From positions 868,001-932,000 of the forward strand of contig NC_007948.1 in the NCBI RefSeq assembly GCF_000013865.1: a DNA stretch of 64,000 nucleotides, read 5' to 3'. Positions 58,480 to 64,000 of this stretch are shown in pieces. The DNA is from Polaromonas sp. JS666. GTDB taxonomy: Bacteria; Pseudomonadota; Gammaproteobacteria; Burkholderiales; Burkholderiaceae_C. Both the position numbers and the translations under genes were made by a program. Position 1 is the first letter of the stretch. Each line of letters starts with the position of its first letter. The notes beneath the pieces were generated by a model, which was not told where the DNA came from, did not search any database, and worked only from the letters and a program-made list of their open reading frames with translations.

Positions 58480-58698
58480 TTACTTGCCGTTGGGGTGATT
58501 GCTCGTGCCGTACACATAGGGCTGCTGCGGTACACGGGCGTCGCTGTAATCGGCCTCGTCCTGCAGGCTCAGCTTTTTGTCCCACAGCAGGGCCCGGCCG
58601 GCCCGCTGTTCGGCCTCCAGTGTGGGCTTCTTCGCTTTGAGCTGGTCAATGAACTGGGTGACTTCGGAGGTGTAGTCGGGGCGGCGAAAGAAGGACAT
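58480..58698 (-). CDS. DUF3460 family protein
   Basis: This 72-residue protein begins MSFFRRPDYTSEVTQFIDQL and contains LEAEQRAGRALLWDKK. This pattern is that of DUF3460, a short betaproteobacterial family of unknown function. No signal peptide or membrane segment is present. It lies upstream of scpA on the same strand, a common placement in Burkholderiales. Confidence 0.88.
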   Translation of the reverse strand: MSFFRRPDYTSEVTQFIDQLKAKKPTLEAEQRAGRALLWDKKLSLQDEADYSDARVPQQPYVYGTSNHPNGK

Positions 58699-58750
58699 GG
58701 GTCTAAACTGCCTAAAACATGTAGTTGACTGATTTTACCGGGGGTCTGCC

Positions 58751-59386
58751 TTGCGCTCATTGTTACCTGTCTCCGCGCCTGTTCCGGTGGCCTTTTCACC
58801 GGTCGGCCCGCAGGGGCCCTCGCAGCCGCCAGCCACTAAAACTTCCAGAAGGACGATTGCTTGTATGGGCCTGCTGTCATTTGTTCTCGGGCTGGCCGGC
58901 TGCGACCCGCAGCGCATTGCCGAACTGGAGGAAGGTGTGTCCACCGAGGCCGATGTCCGGGCGCGTTTCGGCGAGCCCGAAAAAATCTGGGAGGCCTCCG
59001 ACATGGCCGACACACCGTTGCCGGGCGCCGCCGCCGAACCTGGCGCGCGGACCCTTGAATACAACCGTCAGCCCGAGGGCCAGGTCAACTACATGATCAC
59101 CATAGGCGCGGACGGCAAGATGAGCGCACTGCGCCAGGTGCTGACGCCGCAGACCTTTGCGAAGGTGCTTCCCGGCATGCGCATGGAGCAGGTGCGCAGG
59201 ATGCTGGGCAAGCCGATGAAGGTGACACCCTATCCGCTCAAGCAGGAAACCCATTACGACTGGCGCTACCTGAACCCGCCCGGCACGCCCCGGATTTTCA
59301 CCGTGGTGATGGACCGGGACCTGAGGGTGCTCGGCACGGGGTCCGTCGATGAAGAGAACGTCCGTCCGGCGGGTGGCAACCGGTAA
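58751..59386 (+). CDS. Lipoprotein with SmpA/OmlA (BamE)-like repeats
   Basis: The frame starts at TTG 58751 (211 aa) or at the ATG at 58865 (173 aa). The longer form has the basic residues KTSRR before the hydrophobic MGLLSFVLGLAGC segment and makes a better lipoprotein signal, with the lipobox cysteine in LAGC; the ATG form has AAGGA upstream. After the cysteine come two SmpA/BamE-like units, IAELEEGVSTEADVRARFGE and KVLPGMRMEQVRRMLGKPMK. Proteins of this kind help assemble or stabilise the outer membrane. It is divergent from DUF3460. Confidence 0.75.
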   Translation: MRSLLPVSAPVPVAFSPVGPQGPSQPPATKTSRRTIACMGLLSFVLGLAGCDPQRIAELEEGVSTEADVRARFGEPEKIWEASDMADTPLPGAAAEPGARTLEYNRQPEGQVNYMITIGADGKMSALRQVLTPQTFAKVLPGMRMEQVRRMLGKPMKVTPYPLKQETHYDWRYLNPPGTPRIFTVVMDRDLRVLGTGSVDEENVRPAGGNR

Positions 59387-59555
59387 AGACGCGCTTCCCG
59401 GATAAAAACAGGCTCTGGCCCAGGAAGAGCGGGTGCAGTCAGCTACTATTTTTTTTCAGAGCGTTTCTATTGTTCCAGGGAACCCGGCCGCTGCCCGGGG
59501 AAAACTGACAGTCTTCGAGGCGAAATTGGGGCGGACCTCTCTTGCTCCCTGATCC
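59387..59555. other. Convergent intergenic region with repeat remnant
   Basis: Contains a degenerate short dispersed repeat (59442-59462, GCTACTATTTTTTTTCAGAGC-like with GCTAC/GAGC arms) and a T-run that could end transcription of the lipoprotein gene. No gene seen. Confidence 0.4.
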
Positions 59556-59771
59556 TCAAGATGTGTGCCTTCTTCTGGCTGATTTTGAAGTCCCGGACGG
59601 CGTGAATTCGACGCCATGCTCGACCAGGTACTCGCGAATGAGCCTGCGTACGACTTGGGAGGGGGTGACGTCCTGTTTTGCACACAAGCCCTCGAACGCC
59701 AGTTTCTTTGCCGGATCAATCAGAACCGTCAGTCGTGCCGTCTTTAGCTCCATTGGTGCTCCCATATTCAT
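59556..59771 (-). CDS. Ribbon-helix-helix DNA-binding protein (paralog 1)
   Basis: This 71-residue protein (or 65 from the ATG that starts MELKTARLTVLIDPAKK) has an Arc/MetJ-type ribbon-helix-helix fold. The strand RLTVLIDP is followed by two helices (KKLAFEGLCAKQ and SQVVRRLIREYLVEHG), and the C-terminus is basic (SKSARRRHTS). It is likely a dimeric transcription regulator or antitoxin; no toxin gene is adjacent. A close paralog begins at 63748. It is divergent from the DUF1275 gene across an AT-rich 91-bp gap. Confidence 0.82.
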   Translation of the reverse strand: MNMGAPMELKTARLTVLIDPAKKLAFEGLCAKQDVTPSQVVRRLIREYLVEHGVEFTPSGTSKSARRRHTS

Positions 59772-59862
59772 GTCCCCCTCATGTTCCTGTATTCATTTCA
59801 TCGCATAATATGATAATGAAATTATAATTGCAATTGAATTGAATGTAACCTATATTCAACCC
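59772..59862. promoter_or_regulatory. AT-rich divergent promoter region with palindromic AT sequence
   Basis: The DNA is much more AT-rich than its surroundings, with AATTATAATTGCAATTGAATT near 59819. This gives overlapping inverted repeats such as AATTGCAATT. It is a probable shared promoter and operator for the ribbon-helix-helix gene and the DUF1275 gene, consistent with autoregulation. Confidence 0.5.
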
Positions 59863-60675
59863 ATGCGCAACGAGGTCGAAGGGCTTGCAAAGCTCGTTTT
59901 TTTTATCCCGGCAAACTTCCTTCACGGCCTGACCCATCGAGTGAGAACGCGACGGAGCAATCGCCAATTGGGCGGAGTGCTTGCGTTTATCGCCGGCGCC
60001 ATCAATGCAGGGGGGTTTCTTGCGGTGCAGCGCTATACCTCTCACATGACCGGAATTCTGTCTGGCATCGCGGACGACCTGATCCTGGGGCACACTGTTT
60101 TGGTTCTCGCAGGAGTCGCGTCGCTTGCCTCATTTCTTGGTGGAGCCGCAACAACCGCAGTCCTGATTAATTGGGCGCGGCGGCGGCAAATGCATGGCGA
60201 GTTTGCGCTGTCCCTCATGCTCGAAGCGGTCCTGCTTCTGGTCTTCGGCTTGCTGGGGGCGAATCTTCAGCTTTTCAGTGAACTGTTTGTGCCGTCCACC
60301 GTGCTGCTGCTGTGTTTCATCATGGGATTGCAGAATGCGATCGTCACCAAAATATCCAAGGCCGAGATCAGAACCACGCACATGACGGGTGTGATCACGG
60401 ATCTCGGCATTGAGCTGGGACGACTGATCTACTGGAACCGCACGCGGGAAACCAATGTCGAGCACTTCGTGAAGGCCGATCGCGACAAACTGGCTATCCA
60501 CTCGGTCATTCTCGGCTTGTTTTTTGTTGGGGGCGTGATTGGTGCCGTGGCGTTCAGGGCTTTGGGCTTCGCGGCAACAGTGCCCGTGGCTGCCTTGCTC
60601 ATGGTATTGGCCGCACCTCCGCTCCTGAGAGATTTCTGGTTACTCGGCAAGAAAATCCAAAGGGAAATGCCATGA
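59863..60675 (+). CDS. DUF1275 (YoaK-like) membrane protein
   Basis: This 270-residue protein starts at the ATG at 59863; a TTG at 59839 is possible. It has about six membrane helices. DUF1275 hallmarks are GGVLAFIAGAINAGGFLAVQ, RYTSHMTGILSGIADDL, LLCFIMGLQNAIVTKISKAE and TTHMTGVITDLGIELGR. The family is a predicted transporter-like group of unknown substrate. Local GC content is lower than in the core genes, hinting at transfer. Its end overlaps the next gene by 4 bp (ATGA). Confidence 0.88.
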   Translation: MRNEVEGLAKLVFFIPANFLHGLTHRVRTRRSNRQLGGVLAFIAGAINAGGFLAVQRYTSHMTGILSGIADDLILGHTVLVLAGVASLASFLGGAATTAVLINWARRRQMHGEFALSLMLEAVLLLVFGLLGANLQLFSELFVPSTVLLLCFIMGLQNAIVTKISKAEIRTTHMTGVITDLGIELGRLIYWNRTRETNVEHFVKADRDKLAIHSVILGLFFVGGVIGAVAFRALGFAATVPVAALLMVLAAPPLLRDFWLLGKKIQREMP

Positions 60676-61523
60676 GCCGCCGGGCCGCTCCTAAGGCGAA
60701 TACCGCAGCGCGCAGCGCGGAGGTTGCCCCAATGAACGCCGGGCGATCCAACATGCCGACGGAGCCTGTGAACCGGCACATCAAGCTGCTGCGGTACACG
60801 CCTCGATCGGGAGGCCCCAGCCGTGTATTCGGTGCGGTCTGGAAACGCCGCGATGAAGTTCACTGGGCGTCGCCGATTGTGCAAAGAATCGATGACGTGT
60901 TTGACCCGCAGCCCTTCGTTGCCCGTTTCCCCGACGCTGCGTATGAGTTTGATCACTTCGTCGCAGCTGTCGCATGGCTGGAGTCGGTCTGCTACGCGGC
61001 GCGAGAACCATTTGAAGTTGCTCGTGCCTGCGAGACAGAAGCTGATCTGGGGTTGAGCTGTATTCGGTATCAAGGCCCGGGTCGCGGAGAAGATCTCGCC
61101 AGCCTGCTCGGAGGAGAGGGGGGCCGGGCGCAGTTGCTGGACGTCGAGTTGCTCAGGACTGCCGTCAGCCTGACGCTGGAGCACCTCGTCAAAGAGCATG
61201 CAGTGCTCAAGGGTCTTCCGCTGGAACTGATATCGCAGGGCACCGATGAATGCGCGCGCCTTCACCTTCCTGGTGATCAAATCGTACGCATCTACTTTGA
61301 TCGCGACACCCCGCCGGGTGACGTGATGCCGAAATTGCTGGTTGAGAGCGATCGATTGGACCGTGAGGCCCCCGAATCGGAGGTATCGTTTCTGGTCTTT
61401 GCCCAACTCAAGACTGCACTGCCCATCACGCCGACCTCCCGAGTGCTCGCGACTGGCATGAGGCTGCCGCACATCGCAAACGGCCTGGTTCGGCTGGTCT
61501 GGGCTACACCGCGGTCGCCATGA
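60672..61523 (+). CDS. Unknown protein, coupled to the DUF1275 gene
   Basis: This 283-residue soluble protein has no signal peptide or membrane helix. I do not recognise the family. Visible features are a basic Ala-rich N-terminus, ending before PVNRHIKLLRYTPRSGGPSR, acidic central segments, and a possible beta-rich C-terminal half (ARLHLPGDQIVRIYFDRDTP, SEVSFLVFAQLKTALPITPT). Internal ATGs at 60732 and 60753 could be the true start. The ATGA overlap shows translation coupled to the DUF1275 membrane protein, so the two probably work together. Confidence 0.6.
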   Translation: MSRRAAPKANTAARSAEVAPMNAGRSNMPTEPVNRHIKLLRYTPRSGGPSRVFGAVWKRRDEVHWASPIVQRIDDVFDPQPFVARFPDAAYEFDHFVAAVAWLESVCYAAREPFEVARACETEADLGLSCIRYQGPGRGEDLASLLGGEGGRAQLLDVELLRTAVSLTLEHLVKEHAVLKGLPLELISQGTDECARLHLPGDQIVRIYFDRDTPPGDVMPKLLVESDRLDREAPESEVSFLVFAQLKTALPITPTSRVLATGMRLPHIANGLVRLVWATPRSP

Positions 61524-61804
61524 AACTGCCCGGCAAACCTCGTGGAGAAATGCAGCTGGGTAATCCCGGGTGCACCTCGCCTCAAAACGAAGCCGTGAAC
61601 TTTTCCTGCAGGAGCCGTGCAGCTCATCGGCTGCGCCGCGCCTGAATGGAGGCGCACGGTCCATTCATATTCCGACTCCGTCCGCCACTGTGTACATGAT
61701 TTCCAGCACGACCGCCTTGGCCGTCGCCGAAATTCATGGTGACAAGTAGTTCCGTCAACTGTTTTGCGCAACGACGCTGTTCCGCCCATTCATTCGAGGC
61801 ACCC
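61524..61804. other. 281-bp intergenic region, no gene recognised
   Basis: The plus-strand frame to the left of the first spermidine-synthase-like gene is open from 61736, but no supported start was found before 61805. I saw no clear terminator or operator here. Confidence 0.3.
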
Positions 61805-62584
61805 ATGCCAGACCATCCTGAGTACCACCAGCACCTGCGACCATTTGTGGACGAAACGCTGACCTCGAAGACCTTGTACTTCTCGGAGTGCGACATTCAA
61901 AGCAGGATGCAGATCGGCCGGCCAGACCTGCTGTCGCTGTCGTACACGCGACTCATGATGGGGTTTTTGCTGCTGGTTCCCCGCCCCCGCAGTATCGCGA
62001 TGGTGGGTCTTGGCGGTGGCTCACTGGCGAAGTTTTGCTACCGGTACCTGCCCAGATCGCGGATTGAGGTGATTGAAATCAACCCCCATGTCATCGCTCT
62101 GCGCGATAAATTTGAGGTGCCCAAAGACGACCACCGCTTCCATGTCCATGAGGCGGATGCGGCCGACTTTGTCCGTACAGCCCAGTGCCGATACGACGTG
62201 ATCCTGGTCGACGGATTCGACAGTGATGGGCTGCCAGCGTGCCTTGCCTCTCGCACCTTCTACGACAACTGCTTTGACCTGCTTGAACCCCGTGGTGTTC
62301 TGGTGGCGAATTTTCATTCTCACCACCAGAATTCCCCAATCTACATGGATCGCATGAAAAGAAGTTTTGAGGGACGTATGCTGACCGCCATCAATGACCA
62401 CGAGCGCAGCAATACCGTAGCCTTTGCATGCAGGGACAGGCTCGCAGGCACGCCATTGCACGGGCCATTGCATTGCCCACCGCATCTGGCCCCTGACGCT
62501 TGGGTCCAACTGGCGCCCAGCATGTCGAGGGTCAAAGAGGCAGCCAGACGGCAACGTCCAGAAACCCCGCTGCACTCGGTTTAA
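61805..62584 (+). CDS. Spermidine-synthase-fold protein (paralog 1)
   Basis: This 259-residue protein has a spermine/spermidine synthase-type Rossmann fold: the SAM-like loop SIAMVGLGGGSLAKFCYRYL, the acidic residue in IEVIEINPHVIAL, and ILVDGFDSDGLPACLASRTF. The GGGDG core of true spermidine synthases is changed to GLGGGSLAKF, and the substrate-binding tyrosines are not obvious. It may therefore be a methyltransferase or aminopropyltransferase of other specificity. The start at 61805 (MPDHPEYHQHLRPFV) was preferred. A closely related gene follows 8 bp later. Confidence 0.78.
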   Translation: MPDHPEYHQHLRPFVDETLTSKTLYFSECDIQSRMQIGRPDLLSLSYTRLMMGFLLLVPRPRSIAMVGLGGGSLAKFCYRYLPRSRIEVIEINPHVIALRDKFEVPKDDHRFHVHEADAADFVRTAQCRYDVILVDGFDSDGLPACLASRTFYDNCFDLLEPRGVLVANFHSHHQNSPIYMDRMKRSFEGRMLTAINDHERSNTVAFACRDRLAGTPLHGPLHCPPHLAPDAWVQLAPSMSRVKEAARRQRPETPLHSV

Positions 62585-62592
62585 CAGAAACG

Positions 62593-63354
62593 ATGTCCAA
62601 TACCTTCGACTTCGAGGCCCTGCAGCACGCGGAGCCCTTCGTGATAGAGACACCGGGTAGCCGGTCACTGCATTTCACCCGTCTGGAGATGCAAAGCCGG
62701 ATGTGTCTCGACCAGCCCGACTGGCTGAGCCTGGAATACACGCGCTTGATGATGGGATTCCTGCTGTTCATGAGCCAGCCCGGGCATGTTGCCATCATCG
62801 GGTTGGGCGGTGGCTCGCTGGCCAAGTTCTGCTACCGGCACCTGGCGGAATCGCGCATCACCGCGGTTGAGGTTAATCCGCACGTCCTCTCGCTGCGCGA
62901 CAAGTTCCATGTTCCGCCCGATGACGAGCGATTCTCCGTGATTCTGGGCGACGGAGCGGACTTCGTCAGGGCCGCTGAGGACTCGCTCGACACCTTGCTG
63001 GTAGACGGCTTTGTGGCTGAGGGGATTCCTCCCCAGCTGTCATCGCAGAGCTTCTACGATGACTGCTTTGCCGCATTGCGCCGCGGCGGGATGGCGGTTT
63101 TTAACCTGGACGGCGATGATGGCGATTCCGAGCAACACATCGAAAGGATTGCCCGAAGCTTTGACGCTCCAATCTTGCGAGTCAGCGCCGCTACCTGTAC
63201 GAATGTCGTGGTTTTCGTGTGCAAAGGCGATCTGATGCTCAACCATTCCATAGGTACGGAAGCATTGCCGCAAGATATGAAGTTCGACGTGCGCGCGCAT
63301 CTCCTTCCGGCATTCAATCGCGTCCGTCTGGCGCTGAAAGACCAGCGGTGCTAG
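62593..63354 (+). CDS. Spermidine-synthase-fold protein (paralog 2)
   Basis: This 253-residue protein starts at the ATG at 62593 (MSNTFDFEALQHAEPFVIE). It shares long segments with the preceding gene, such as YTRLMMGFLL, GLGGGSLAKFCYR and NPHV-x3-LRDKF, and appears roughly half identical by eye. It has the same LVDGF and SFYDDCF segments. This is a local tandem duplication that has diverged. The stop codon lies 2 bp before a MITE-like element. Confidence 0.78.
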   Translation: MSNTFDFEALQHAEPFVIETPGSRSLHFTRLEMQSRMCLDQPDWLSLEYTRLMMGFLLFMSQPGHVAIIGLGGGSLAKFCYRHLAESRITAVEVNPHVLSLRDKFHVPPDDERFSVILGDGADFVRAAEDSLDTLLVDGFVAEGIPPQLSSQSFYDDCFAALRRGGMAVFNLDGDDGDSEQHIERIARSFDAPILRVSAATCTNVVVFVCKGDLMLNHSIGTEALPQDMKFDVRAHLLPAFNRVRLALKDQRC

Positions 63355-63356
63355 TG

Positions 63357-63509
63357 CCAATACGGTTCAGTCAAGTTATTCACCTTGAATCGGAATGTCG
63401 GAATGACCAAAACCTTGACTTGTCATGGCGGGCCTGACCGCAATCCATGGCTCCCGGATCAAGTCCAGGATGACAAACCAGGGGCAAGGGCTTAACTGAA
63501 CCGTATTGG
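63357..63509. mobile_element. MITE-like element with perfect 15-bp inverted ends
   Basis: This 153-bp non-coding element is bounded by CCAATACGGTTCAGT (63357-63371) and its exact reverse complement (63495-63509); the match extends to about 19 of 20 bases inward. Inside lies an imperfect palindromic segment from GTCATGGCGGGCCTGAC to GATGAC (about 63424-63474), resembling a repeat common in proteobacterial genomes. I could not see a convincing target duplication. It abuts the stop of the second spermidine-synthase-like gene. Confidence 0.7.
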
Positions 63510-63747
63510 TTAGCGCGGTGTTGCACGCTATCTGGAACATAAAACCGCGTCTTTTGCGCCATGGCGGCGTTGCAAATCCGCGCGATACCTGCGGGTATCG
63601 CTGTGGTGTGCGCCTTGCCCTGACCCAACATCCATCGCTTTTGTTGGTTCCATCAAGCATGCAACACGGCACCAGGCGTTTGTTGATCACATGGCATTCA
63701 TGTACGATGTGACGCATGTAATCATCGCATTGTCATGCCGAGGATTT
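63510..63747. other. Region between MITE-like element and second RHH gene
   Basis: No gene recognised. The ~60 bp before the RHH start contain several GCAT and CATG repeats (such as ATGTACGATGTGACGCATG) and are AT-richer, a likely promoter for the RHH gene. Confidence 0.3.
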
Positions 63748-64000
63748 ATGGAGCTCAAGACCGCGCGGCTAACGCTGCTCATTGACCCGAACAAGAAGGC
63801 GGCCCTGGAGCGCCTGTGCGCGCAACTGGATCTGACGGTATCGCAGGTGGTGCGACAACTTATCCGCGACTACCTTGCGCAGCATGGTGTCCAGTACACG
63901 CCGGGCAGTGCACATGCGGACGACTCCGGGCCGGTTGGTCATGTTGCGCCAGCCTTGGCGAAACCAGCCTCAATACGCGATAAACCACCTCCTGTGAAGC
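63748..64000 (+). CDS. Ribbon-helix-helix DNA-binding protein (paralog 2, 3' truncated by window edge)
   Basis: The frame opens at the ATG at 63748 and runs off the window with no stop (84 codons visible). It begins MELKTARLTLLIDPNKKAAL and continues through RLCAQLDLTVSQVVRQLIRD to HGVQYTP. This parallels the protein encoded at 59556-59771 almost residue by residue over the RHH domain. A longer Pro and Ala-rich C-terminus follows. The ribosome site is GAGGAT. It is probably a DNA-binding regulator. The two paralogs bracket the DUF1275 and spermidine-synthase-like genes. Confidence 0.82.
   Translation, partial: MELKTARLTLLIDPNKKAALERLCAQLDLTVSQVVRQLIRDYLAQHGVQYTPGSAHADDSGPVGHVAPALAKPASIRDKPPPVK

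Noticed and set aside
59556..59771. Antitoxin of a toxin-antitoxin pair
   Set aside because: The RHH fold would fit, but no small toxin gene is adjacent on either side, so only a DNA-binding role is claimed.

Overview
The window reads as chromosomal DNA of a betaproteobacterium of the order Burkholderiales, most likely family Comamonadaceae and close to Polaromonas, Rhodoferax or Variovorax. This rests on high GC content, on gene blocks typical of that order (zapD-yacG; hemA-prfA-prmC-grxD; ubiE-Tim44-ubiJ-ubiB-fmdB-DUF502-aspS-nudB; gpmA-ctpA-moeB divergent from rhodanese-grxC-secB-gpsA; scpA with DUF3460), and on two dispersed repeat families I associate with Comamonadaceae. The species assignment is inference. 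I saw no rRNA, tRNA, CRISPR array, prophage or plasmid replication gene.

Layout. 0-5.7 kb: end of zapD, yacG, a small secreted protein, then a minus-strand hemA-prfA-prmC-grxD group. 5.7-11 kb: a complete minus-strand ugpBAECQ set for uptake and hydrolysis of glycerophosphodiesters. 11.2-15.1 kb: a 1300-residue FAD and iron-sulfur oxidoreductase. 15.2-25 kb: plus-strand DUF971, ubiE, a Tim44-like protein, ubiJ, ubiB, fmdB-like, DUF502, aspS, nudB and a cardiolipin synthase. 25-27.1 kb: folE, a stand-alone BLUF blue-light sensor and a DUF429 protein. 27.13-28.25 kb: a 1116-bp element with matching inverted ends and an 8-bp target duplication. It carries a glycine-rich stress-type membrane protein between the remains of a transposase and an SRAP gene.

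28.4-37.1 kb is an envelope-stress-like region: a secreted nuclease, two BON lipoproteins, a yqjDE-like group, a DUF1328 peptide, a CHASE3 histidine kinase divergent from a LuxR-type regulator, a lone receiver protein and an AsmA-family protein. 37.1-45.1 kb holds moeB-like, ctpA-like and gpmA on the minus strand, rhodanese, grxC, secB and gpsA on the plus strand, a cupin, and a second yqjDE-like trio. 45.1-57.5 kb is a vitamin and cofactor hub: a probable panD-bioA-bioD-bioF-bioB-panB-panC unit on the minus strand, divergent from nadC-nadA-pabBC, with nadB (behind scpA) converging on it. Together these supply pantothenate, biotin, NAD and p-aminobenzoate. 57.5-59.4 kb has scpA, DUF3460 and a lipoprotein. 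59.5-64 kb looks accessory: a ribbon-helix-helix regulator, a DUF1275 membrane protein, an unrecognised coupled gene, two tandem paralogous spermidine-synthase-fold proteins, a MITE-like element with perfect 15-bp inverted ends, and a second ribbon-helix-helix gene running off the window.

The most interesting items are the transposon with a stress-gene passenger, copies of a roughly 60-bp repeat lying inside two reading frames (a membrane protein and gpsA), the folE-BLUF pairing, the repeat-rich panD/nadC divergent promoter, and the accessory block at the right end.
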